From positions 13,383-54,375 of the forward strand of contig VRUH01000018.1 of NCBI GenBank assembly GCA_019456185.1: 40,993 bases of DNA. Direction: 5' to 3'. Under the pieces are notes generated by a model, which ran no database searches, was not told the origin of the DNA, and saw only the letters and a program-made list of their open reading frames with translations. The DNA comes from Candidatus Glassbacteria bacterium. GTDB taxonomy: Bacteria; Gemmatimonadota; Glassbacteria; GWA2-58-10. The position numbers and the translations under genes were made by a program. Shown piece by piece: positions 17,523-24,719 of the stretch. Position 1 is the first letter of the stretch. Every line of letters starts with the position of its first letter.

Positions 17523-18743
17523 TTATTCTTTCCGCGCTTGACTGTCGTCGCCGGCAGCGTCCATTTTCCGGTCATTCCGCAGGTATGCCTCGATTTTCCC
17601 GGCCAGGCCCAGCAGAGTATCTCCGGTCTTTCGCGCGAGAATTTTCAGGTCATTGTATTCGGGTTTAACTCTCAGTTCACCGGAAGGGAGACGAACTTCC
17701 TTGACAGTCACTTCTCCCCAGGGCGTCTTTATTTTCCGGCTGGATCTTTCCAGCGTGATCCGGCTGACCGTGCGATAGCGCAAACCGATTGCAGACGTAT
17801 TTTCCAGAATCGTGTTAGACAGAGTGTCCACATCCTTTTCCTCGGCCAGCACGTTCAGCCAGACGGCGGGACGGTTTTTTTTCATCTGGACCGGCACCAG
17901 GAACACGTCCAGCGCTCCGGCGGCGAACAGGGTCTCCATCAGGTGTTCGTAATATTCGGGGTTCATGTCGTCGATATTGCATTCCAGCACGGCTACATCC
18001 CCGGCCTTGCCTTCCGGTTCCGTTTGCTCGCCGAGATGGAGACGCAGCAGGTTGGGGCGGTCTTTCAGCTTGCGGCTGCCCAGTCCGTAACCCACCTGGT
18101 TGAAGATCCGCGTCCCGGCCGGCTTGAAATCTTCCGGTTTGACCACGGTGGTAACGATTGCGGCCCCGGTGGGTGTGGTAAGCTCCGCCTCCACATCGGT
18201 GTGCTCCACGGGACAGCCGCTTGTGAGCCTGGCCACCGCCGGCACGGGCAGGGCCAGTCGTCCATGGGAAAACTCGACAAAACCGGTGCCGAACCTGAAA
18301 GGTCCCGCATAGCAGCGCTCGATGCCAAGGTGGACCAGTCCCGCCGCCGCGCCGACAATATCGACGATTGAATCGAGCGCACCGACTTCATGGAAATGGA
18401 TTGATTCCAACTCCACCCCGTGCACCGCGGCCTCGGCCTCTCCGAGGCGCAGGAAAATCCGGCACGCGAGTTCGGTCACCTCGTCCGGCAGTGAACTTTT
18501 CTCGATCATGGCGTTGATTGCTTTCAGCCCCCGATGGTGGCGGCCTTCCTCGGCATGGACTTCCACCCTGGTGGCCATGATTCCATGCGACTGATCCCGG
18601 CCGATCTCGATCCGGACGTCTTCCAGGGAGAGAGCTGTTACGGTTTCCTGGAGTTTTTCCCCTGGGAAACCGTTATCCACCAGCGCGCCGAGAACCATAT
18701 CTCCGCTCACACCCGAAAACATGTCGAAATATGCAGTCTTCAT
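17523..18743 (-). CDS. larC: Nickel-pincer cofactor biosynthesis protein LarC
   Basis: 406 residues. LarC is the CTP-dependent nickel insertase that places nickel into the pyridinium dithiocarboxylate nucleotide to finish the lactate racemase cofactor. The N-terminal half (LarC1) starts AYFDMFSGVSGDMVLGALVD and contains HHRGLKAI, IHFHEVGALDSIVD and LTTPTGAAI. The C-terminal half (LarC2) starts near LECNIDDMNPEYYEHLME and contains RPNLLRLHLGE just before it. In Lactobacillus plantarum the two halves are joined by a programmed frameshift; here they are one uninterrupted frame. ATG 18743 is preceded by GGAAGG and AAGGAG. It is the last gene of the lar cluster. Confidence 0.95.
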   Translation of the reverse strand: MKTAYFDMFSGVSGDMVLGALVDNGFPGEKLQETVTALSLEDVRIEIGRDQSHGIMATRVEVHAEEGRHHRGLKAINAMIEKSSLPDEVTELACRIFLRLGEAEAAVHGVELESIHFHEVGALDSIVDIVGAAAGLVHLGIERCYAGPFRFGTGFVEFSHGRLALPVPAVARLTSGCPVEHTDVEAELTTPTGAAIVTTVVKPEDFKPAGTRIFNQVGYGLGSRKLKDRPNLLRLHLGEQTEPEGKAGDVAVLECNIDDMNPEYYEHLMETLFAAGALDVFLVPVQMKKNRPAVWLNVLAEEKDVDTLSNTILENTSAIGLRYRTVSRITLERSSRKIKTPWGEVTVKEVRLPSGELRVKPEYNDLKILARKTGDTLLGLAGKIEAYLRNDRKMDAAGDDSQARKE

Positions 18744-18824
18744 CCTTCCTGTAATCTCCTTCGGGCCGGTCAGGCCTTTACCGTAAATCAGCCAGGCAAA
18801 TAATCATTCCCCGGCGCGTAGTTC

Positions 18825-19550
18825 TCAGAGACCGAGGAACAGGATCGCCGCGCCGCAGAGGGTAATCGCCGCGCCGGCCAGAAAATGGCTGAGACGCTCC
18901 AGCGGACCGATATTCAGGGATTTGAGACCCGCCGACAGGACTATGACCAGTACGAACATCGTCCCGATCGTAGCCAGCGCGAAAACCAGGGCTACGACCA
19001 TAACCGCGGCAATATTTTTCTCGCTGGCCGGGTACATCAGCAGCGGAATCAAAGGCTCGCAGGGCCCCAGGACAAAAACGATGAACATTATCCAGACGGT
19101 TCCCTTCGAATCATTTTCCGTTCCCTCGTCAGCTTTACTTTGTCCGTCCATCTCCGCGTGTTCATGAGGATGGGCGTGAGCGACACCCGCCCGGTGCATT
19201 AAAGCATGGCTGTGTCCTGTAGGTTTGAAATACTTCCAGAGACCCCAGAGCATGTATACCAGGCCGAAACTGAACAGCAGCGTGGCCGCCAGGTCTCCGC
19301 GGATGGCCTCGAAAGCCTCCAGCCTCCCCACGACAATCCCCGCGGCCAGACCCACCAGGCCGAGAACTATCGAGCCGAGAACGTGGCCGATCCCGCAGAG
19401 CCCCGTAACCATCAGCATGCGCGTCCGGCTCCAGTTCCTGCTGCGCGCCAGGGCTACAAACGGAAGATAATGATCGGGACCCAGGACAGTATGCGTAACT
19501 CCGATAGTCAGGGCCGTTACGGAAAGAGTAAGCATGCCGCCAGTCAACAT
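18825..19550 (-). CDS. NicO/UreH-like membrane transporter with His-rich loop (putative nickel importer)
   Basis: 241 residues with six likely membrane helices. The N-terminal GVTHTVLGPDHYLPFVALA is a polytopic metal-transporter signature of the NicO/UreH type: a His and an HYxP-containing motif in the first helix. Between helices three and four is a cytoplasmic loop with HSHALMHRAGVAHAHPHEHAE, suited to binding Ni2+ or Co2+. GPCEPLIPLLMYPA in the second half is another family motif. Its place between larE and larC makes nickel supply for cofactor assembly the best reading; L. plantarum likewise pairs lar genes with a nickel transporter, though of a different (ECF-type) family. A generic TauE-like name would also be possible. 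The start at ATG 19550 is close to its GAGG, so TTG 19547 is an alternative. Confidence 0.75.
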   Translation of the reverse strand: MLTGGMLTLSVTALTIGVTHTVLGPDHYLPFVALARSRNWSRTRMLMVTGLCGIGHVLGSIVLGLVGLAAGIVVGRLEAFEAIRGDLAATLLFSFGLVYMLWGLWKYFKPTGHSHALMHRAGVAHAHPHEHAEMDGQSKADEGTENDSKGTVWIMFIVFVLGPCEPLIPLLMYPASEKNIAAVMVVALVFALATIGTMFVLVIVLSAGLKSLNIGPLERLSHFLAGAAITLCGAAILFLGL

Positions 19551-19667
19551 ATCCTCGCGGGTTGAATTAAGCGTACCGGCAATTGAGTATTACGAAATCA
19601 ACTATTGTGTTACTTCATGGACCTGCAAGTCCTTCACTGTAAAGCCTGATTCGCGCTAGCCTTTAGT

Positions 19668-20522
19668 TCAGGATTGACCGGAGTTGCTGATGCTTTCGAT
19701 GACTTCGTTGAGGCTGCCGCTTCTGAAACCCTGAAGGTCGATCGTGACGTACTTGTAGCCGATTTCCCTGAACCTGGCGACAATGCCGGCCCGTGTTTCA
19801 GGGTTGATGATCCGGGAGAGTTGCTGCGGATCCAGTTCTATGCGCGCCAGGTCGCCGTGATGCCGCACCCGGATCGGTCCCTCCATCCCCAGCGATTTGA
19901 GAAACTGTTCGCCCTGGTCGATGCGAACGAGGGCCTCGTCGGTGATTTTCATCCCGTAGGGTATCCGGGAGCTGAGGCAGGGAAACGCCGGTTTTGACCA
20001 GGTAGGCAGACCGGCCTGTTTCGAGAGCAGGCGAATCTGCTCCTTGGTCAGTCCCGCTTCCATCATCGGCGAACGGATTCCCAGTTTCTTGGTCGCCTTC
20101 ATACCGGGACGGTAGTCCTTGACATCATCGGCGTTCGACCCGTCGATTACGGCCTCGAATCCCTTATCCCGCGCCACCTTGGTCAAACAACTGTACAACT
20201 CGCTTTTGCACATGAAACAGCGGTCGGTGGGGTTATCCCGGAAACCTGGCTTCTCCAGTTCCCGGGTGTCGACGATTTCGTGGTTGGCGCCGATCAACTC
20301 CGCGTACTTGACCGCCGCGTCGATCTGGTGCTGCGGGATGGTTTTGCTTTTTCCCGTCACCGCCAGCACCTTGTCCCGGCCCAGCGCCTGCACTGCGGCG
20401 TACAGCAGGAAAGTGCTGTCCACACCGGCGCTGAAGCCGAGCAGTACCGAGCCCATTTCCCTCAGCAGCCCGTTCAGCCGTTCGAGCCCTTCGCTCGCCT
20501 TTTCAGCGTTTGCATCTGTCAT
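19668..20522 (-). CDS. larE: ATP-dependent sulfur transferase LarE
   Basis: 284 residues. LarE adenylylates the carboxylates of the biscarboxylated pyridinium nucleotide and replaces oxygen with sulfur. The PP-loop is SAGVDS at 31-36. Cys182 in PCLSSRIPYG matches the sacrificial sulfur-donor cysteine of the L. plantarum enzyme. Cys102 and Cys105 in RCFMCK are additional. Three such cysteines are the set known to hold a 4Fe-4S cluster in cluster-type LarE proteins (as described for Thermotoga maritima), so this enzyme is probably of the catalytic, cluster-dependent kind. ATG 20522 has GGAG 8 bases upstream. It is 57 bases from larB. Confidence 0.93.
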   Translation of the reverse strand: MTDANAEKASEGLERLNGLLREMGSVLLGFSAGVDSTFLLYAAVQALGRDKVLAVTGKSKTIPQHQIDAAVKYAELIGANHEIVDTRELEKPGFRDNPTDRCFMCKSELYSCLTKVARDKGFEAVIDGSNADDVKDYRPGMKATKKLGIRSPMMEAGLTKEQIRLLSKQAGLPTWSKPAFPCLSSRIPYGMKITDEALVRIDQGEQFLKSLGMEGPIRVRHHGDLARIELDPQQLSRIINPETRAGIVARFREIGYKYVTIDLQGFRSGSLNEVIESISNSGQS

Positions 20523-20579
20523 ATCTTTACTCCAGAATCTGCGGCTGGGTGACGCCGCCTTATTTTTGCAGTTCAGCAG

Positions 20580-21329
20580 TCAAACCCGCTTGTTTATCAG
20601 GGATGCCGCGTAAGCCGCCCCGAATCCATTGTCAATGTTTACCACGGTAACTCCCGCGGCGCAACTGTTGAGCATGGTCAGAAGAGCGGAAATTCCGCCG
20701 AAACTCGCTCCGTAGCCCACACTGGTAGGCACGGCGACCACCGGCTTGTCGAATATCCCTCCCACCACCGAGGCCAGGGCGCCCTCCATCCCGGCCACCA
20801 CGATCAGCACCCTGGCAGCGGCGATTTCATTGCGGCGGGCCAGCAGGCGGTGCAGACCGGCCACACCGATATCATAGAATCTTCCCACCTCGCTGCCCAT
20901 CACTTCAGCGCACACGGCGGCTTCCTCGGCCACGGGTATATCCGCGGTTCCGGCGCAAAGTACGGCCACTGACCCCTGCATCGGCGGCGGCGGCGCCTGG
21001 GGCATCACGACCACCCGGGCCTGTTCGTGGTAAGAGGCTTTCGGGAATTCCTCCAGCAGGGCCTGAGCGGTCCGGTCGTCACAACGGGTGACCAGCAGGT
21101 TTTGTCCCCGTGAAACGATGCTTCCGGCTATTGCTACCACCTGGTCCACGGTTTTTCCCTGGCTGAAAATCACCTCGGCGAAAGAGTTTCTCAACTCCCG
21201 GTGATGGTCTACCACCGCGAACCCCAGGTCCTCGAACGGAAGGTTCTTCAATTCCTCGATGGCCGCTTCGATCTCGACCTTTCCGTTCCTGACTCCCTGC
21301 AGCAATTCCCGTACGCGCTCCGGGTGCAT
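20580..21329 (-). CDS. larB: Nickel-pincer cofactor biosynthesis protein LarB
   Basis: 249 residues. LarB carboxylates nicotinic acid adenine dinucleotide and hydrolyses its phosphoanhydride, the first step of the pathway. The C-terminal 130 residues are PurE-like: VAVLCAGTADIPVAEEA, FYDIGVAGLHRLL, VVAGMEGALASVVGG and VAVPTSVGYGASFGG are all standard. The N-terminal section contains DLGFAVVDHHRELRN...EVIFSQGKT. ATG 21329 has GGGAGG about 8 bases upstream. It is the promoter-proximal gene of the cluster, with a long leader containing an inverted repeat (21364-21402). No larA or other lactate-racemase-like target is present in the window. Confidence 0.95.
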   Translation of the reverse strand: MHPERVRELLQGVRNGKVEIEAAIEELKNLPFEDLGFAVVDHHRELRNSFAEVIFSQGKTVDQVVAIAGSIVSRGQNLLVTRCDDRTAQALLEEFPKASYHEQARVVVMPQAPPPPMQGSVAVLCAGTADIPVAEEAAVCAEVMGSEVGRFYDIGVAGLHRLLARRNEIAAARVLIVVAGMEGALASVVGGIFDKPVVAVPTSVGYGASFGGISALLTMLNSCAAGVTVVNIDNGFGAAYAASLINKRV

Positions 21330-21363
21330 CCGTCTGCCTCCCGTCGTAACACAATGAAACGCT

Positions 21364-21402
21364 CATGCGGCCGACCGGCTCGATACCGCCTGTCGCCGCA
21401 TG
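21364..21402. promoter_or_regulatory. Inverted repeat in the larB leader
   Basis: CATGCGGC (21364-21371) and GCCGCATG (21395-21402) form a perfect 8-base inverted pair about 35 bases upstream of larB. It could be an RNA hairpin in the leader or an operator for a regulator. I could not match it to a nickel/cobalt riboswitch from memory. Confidence 0.35.
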
Positions 21403-21566
21403 GATTACCCCGGGCGCTTGCAACACGGTCTTTATTAGCCTGGATTCAATCCAGTTGACTGAACCCGCCGGCGGTGCAACTGCGCTTCGCGGGGAGTACT
21501 ATATACTTCTTTCACAGCCAGTTATCAAGACATTAACGTCAAATTCCAGCGATCTTGATTCAAGAT

Positions 21567-21689
21567 CTATCCCGAAAGCTCTTCGGGATCGGGGTTCGGC
21601 GGCAGGTTGTCGGATTGCCGGCACGCCTTGACGCACTCCCCGCACCCGATGCATTCGGTAAAATCGATCAGCATTCCGAGTGGCTCCAT
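21567..21689 (-). pseudogene. Truncated 4Fe-4S ferredoxin-type protein
   Basis: A 40-codon frame from ATG 21689 reads GMLIDFTECIGCGECVKACRQSDNLPP and stops soon after. The C-x2-C-x2-C-x3-C motif and the surrounding words are those of the N-terminus of iron-sulfur subunits of molybdopterin oxidoreductases and related complexes, which are normally about 200 residues with three or four clusters. The stop lies in a hairpin ATCCCGAA / TTCGGGAT (21570-21589), followed by another inverted repeat GATCTTGA / TCAAGATC. A repeat insertion therefore probably cut the gene. A functional mini-ferredoxin with a single motif is less likely. Confidence 0.55.
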
Positions 21690-22349
21690 TGACCACCCTA
21701 CTTGCTCCGGGTATTGTGAAAGAGTTCACGATTAAACCTGTTAACTAACACGACCAGTTTCGGCAGTCGTCTCAAACGTACCTGCGCTTATGCAGCTGGG
21801 TACTGGAACCGGTGTTCAATTGCGGCCTGCGCCAGAGCGCGCGACCTTGTGGATGAAGATCGGGAGAGCCGGACCATCATCCGGCGGGAACCTCCGGAAG
21901 GCCGGTATTTTGCGGTTTTCCTACCATACCGGCCGGAAAACACTTGCCCGCAGCAAGAATTTGATTATTTTATGTCATTCTTAAATGCACAACAGAAGGA
22001 CGACCGCGTAAAAGATCAGTAGTGGTTTTTTAACGTAACTGTCATCCAATCAGTGCAGTAACGGTTGTTAGATAATATCTTTCAGTTCCATCTTTTATAA
22101 CTTATTATCAATCTTCGAGTCGCGGGAGCCGCTGAAACGATTCCCACTTTACGCAGAATCCGTACCACGGCGAGCGAGACATTTCGGCCGTAGCCTCGTT
22201 CTTAACTGGTGAGCCTGGTTCAGCTTGCGCGGGCCAGGGCCGGTCGGCCGGGCAGGCTCACCCGCCGAGATTCATCTGCCCGTTCTCTTTGAGCACCGGG
22301 AAACCTCAGACCGGTTACAAGCGCACCCTTACATCGCCCGGAGATAATG
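21690..22349. other. Gap without recognisable intact gene
   Basis: About 660 bases of lower-GC DNA between the ferredoxin remnant and the cytochrome cluster. No frame here has convincing coding character. It contains a 10-base perfect inverted repeat GGTGAGCCTG (22208-22217) / CAGGCTCACC (22253-22262) around a GC-rich loop. This could be a leader structure or operator for the cytochrome operon. I looked for a c-di-GMP-I riboswitch, common before such genes in Geobacter, and did not find its conserved core. Confidence 0.4.
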
Positions 22350-22532
22350 ATGAGTTCGTCCATCAACAGGACTCCGCTGATTTGCGAGCTCTCAGTCGCC
22401 GTCACGCTGACAGCAGTCACTCTCCCGGCTTCCCACGCGGATATCCAAGCCATTCCCCACGGCCCGGCTCAAGGACGGCCTGCTGCTGGTGGCGGCGATG
22501 GACATGAGCCACCGCCGGCGCAAACCACGTAA
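22350..22532 (+). pseudogene. Decayed exported-protein gene upstream of the cytochromes
   Basis: ATG 22350 has GGAG 6 bases upstream and begins with a signal-peptide-like stretch (ICELSVAVTLTAVTLPASHA). The frame then turns into low-quality sequence and ends after 60 codons. In another frame the end of the region reads LLLVAAMDMSHRRRKPRND and stop, resembling the membrane tail of the next gene (VIDLMAHRRRQK). The simplest reading is a cytochrome-operon gene that lost its middle and changed frame. A real 60-residue exported peptide cannot be excluded. Confidence 0.35.
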
Positions 22533-22565
22533 CGACTGAAACCCGTGATTGGAAGATTACCCGAG

Positions 22566-23828
22566 ATGAGACGCCACAAAACCAGACTGACGCTGCTTGC
22601 CGCGGCTTTCTGTTGGCTGGGAACCGGCAGCGCGGCCGCCCAGAGCGATGATCTCTGTTTTGAATGCCATAACGACCCGGAGATCACCGGTTCGGCCGGG
22701 GACACGATCTATCTCGACAGCGAAAGGTACACGGAGTCGGTTCATCTCGAAATGGGTCTCGAATGCGTAACCTGCCACTCCGATCTGGCCGGATTCGAGG
22801 ACTGGCCCCATGCCGAGCGCCTGGAAAAAGTTGATTGCTCGATGTGCCACGACGAAGCGTTCGAAATGTGGGACGCGGGAGTGCACGGCCAGCCGGCCCG
22901 CGAAAAAGGCGATCTCGACGCCGCCAGCTGCGCCGACTGCCACGGCAAACACTACATCCTGCCCGTGGCAAACCTCAATTCGACAGTCTACCCCACCAGG
23001 CAGCCCCATACCTGCCTGAATTGCCACGGAGACCCCAAACTGGCGGGCAAACACGAGGGGATGGGCAGCAGCGAAATCGCCATCGCGTTCCTGGAAAGCG
23101 TTCACGGCCAGGCGCTGGAGAAAAGCGGCCTGGCGATCAGCGCCACCTGTTCGAGCTGCCACGGTACCCACAAGGTGCTGAAGCTGGACCAAATGCTGCC
23201 CCGGATTCCCGAAACCTGCGGCGAGTGCCACGCGCCGATCTACCGGGACTATGTCCACGGCGTGCACGGGGAAGCCTACGAAACCGGCAACCACGACGTG
23301 CCGCTGTGCACGGACTGCCACGGCGAGCACAATATCCGCAGCGCCGAGGACCCGGCCAGCACGGTCAGTCCCCGGCAGGTCGCCGCCAGCTGCGCCAGGT
23401 GCCACGAGGACATGTCGCTGTCAACCAAGTACGGCCTGCCGACCAACAGGCTGGACAGTTTCAACAACACGTACCACGGTATCGCGCTCAGCCTAGGTGA
23501 CGTCCGGGTGGCCAGCTGCGCGAGCTGCCACGGCTACCACAATATCAGGCCCTCCAGCGACCCCGAAAGCATGGTCCATCCGGCCAAACTGGTCGAAACC
23601 TGCGGCACCTGCCACCCCAACGCCGGTGAAAATTTCGCCGGAGGCAAAATCCACGTCAAGGACAGTCCCGAGGACAATATCGGCGCCTGGCTGATCAAGA
23701 GGGTCTACGTGATCTTCATCGCCGGGCTTATCGGCGGCTTCGTGGCCTATATCGTTATCGACCTGATGGCCCACCGCCGCCGGCAAAAATCCAGCGGGCA
23801 GAACAGCAACGAGCCGGAGGAAAGCTGA
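22566..23828 (+). CDS. Membrane-anchored 11-heme cytochrome c
   Basis: 420 residues from ATG 22566, with GGAAG 10 bases upstream; a GTG at 22545 would put extra residues before the signal peptide. The signal peptide ends near GSAAAQ. Eleven CxxCH heme sites follow (CFECH, CVTCH, CSMCH, CADCH, CLNCH, CSSCH, CGECH, CTDCH, CARCH, CASCH, CGTCH). Recurrent S-V-H-G and DCHG-x-H words supply likely distal His ligands. One C-terminal helix (VYVIFIAGLIGGFVAYIVIDL) anchors it in the inner membrane with the hemes outside. It aligns module by module with the first half of the fused protein at 24720. With the cytochrome b starting 3 bases after its stop, it should form a quinol-to-periplasm electron carrier. 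Confidence 0.92.
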   Translation: MRRHKTRLTLLAAAFCWLGTGSAAAQSDDLCFECHNDPEITGSAGDTIYLDSERYTESVHLEMGLECVTCHSDLAGFEDWPHAERLEKVDCSMCHDEAFEMWDAGVHGQPAREKGDLDAASCADCHGKHYILPVANLNSTVYPTRQPHTCLNCHGDPKLAGKHEGMGSSEIAIAFLESVHGQALEKSGLAISATCSSCHGTHKVLKLDQMLPRIPETCGECHAPIYRDYVHGVHGEAYETGNHDVPLCTDCHGEHNIRSAEDPASTVSPRQVAASCARCHEDMSLSTKYGLPTNRLDSFNNTYHGIALSLGDVRVASCASCHGYHNIRPSSDPESMVHPAKLVETCGTCHPNAGENFAGGKIHVKDSPEDNIGAWLIKRVYVIFIAGLIGGFVAYIVIDLMAHRRRQKSSGQNSNEPEES

Positions 23829-23831
23829 TCG

Positions 23832-24614
23832 ATGGCTAAGCAGAGCTACCCGATGCAGAGCAGGCTTGTCGAGTACGAAGGCAGGTTGTACTACGAAAGG
23901 TTTTCAAAAGCCCAGCGGTTTCAGCATTACATGCTGATTGCCAGTTTCACGACTCTGATCCTGACCGGCGTTCCGCTGATGTTACCCGACTCCTGGGTGG
24001 TCCGCCAGATGTTCTGGTTCCAGGGCAGTTTCACCCTGCGCGGCATTCTGCACAGGACCGCGGCGGTGGCGCTGATGCTGATTTCAATCTACCACGTGTT
24101 TTACTGCCTGTTCACTCCGCGCGGAAACCGGGACCTGAGGGAAATGGTGCTCTCGCTCAAGGATATCAAGGACCTGTTCGGCATGATCAGCTACAACCTG
24201 GGCAAGATAGACAGCCATCCCCGGTTCGGACGTTTCAACTTTATCGAGAAGTTCGAGTACTACGCCGTGGCCTGGGGCAGCGCGATTATGCTGGCCACGG
24301 GCGTCGCGCTCTGGTTCCCGGTCGAGGCCACGATTCTCTTTCCCCGCTGGGTGCTGGATATCATCCGGGTGATCCACGGGTTCGAGGCGATCCTGGCGTT
24401 CCTGGCCATCATTATCTGGCACATGTACAACGTGCACCTCAATCCCGAGGTGTTCCCGATGAGCCGGATCTGGCTCAACGGCAGGATGGAACTCGACTTC
24501 CTGCGGCGGCACCACTCACTGGAGTTCGAAAGGCTGCTGGAATCGGCTCCCGCAGAGATCGGCGAGAGAATCGCCAGGCAATTGGACGAGTCCGGCGCAA
24601 CTTCAACCCACTGA
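23832..24614 (+). CDS. Cytochrome b membrane subunit (formate dehydrogenase gamma/HydC type)
   Basis: 260 residues with four main helices and the histidine pattern of diheme b-type quinol-reactive subunits. His is present at RFQHYMLIAS, at both ends of the second helix (LHRTAAVAL...IYHVFYC), and in the last helices (VIHGFEAIL, IIWHMYNVH). The closing words HMYNVHLNPEVFPM recur almost unchanged in the fused neighbour (HFFNVHFRIEKFPM). Its expected job is to exchange electrons between menaquinol and the 11-heme protein encoded just upstream. A soluble C-terminal tail (about 60 residues) has no recognisable domain. GGAGG lies in the end of the upstream gene, 11 bases before the ATG. Confidence 0.9.
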   Translation: MAKQSYPMQSRLVEYEGRLYYERFSKAQRFQHYMLIASFTTLILTGVPLMLPDSWVVRQMFWFQGSFTLRGILHRTAAVALMLISIYHVFYCLFTPRGNRDLREMVLSLKDIKDLFGMISYNLGKIDSHPRFGRFNFIEKFEYYAVAWGSAIMLATGVALWFPVEATILFPRWVLDIIRVIHGFEAILAFLAIIIWHMYNVHLNPEVFPMSRIWLNGRMELDFLRRHHSLEFERLLESAPAEIGERIARQLDESGATSTH

Positions 24615-24719
24615 TAATCGTTTGTCAATCATACGCTCATTCCGCAGCACCAGCGCCGCCGGCATGCGGCAGATTGTAGATTATAATAACTCTGGCTGGA
24701 TAAACCGGGGAAATTGCAG

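Noticed and set aside
21990-22345. Possible c-di-GMP-I riboswitch before the cytochromes
   Set aside because: A GGGAAACC word is present, but the second conserved ACGCAAAG block and the tetraloop receptor were not found.
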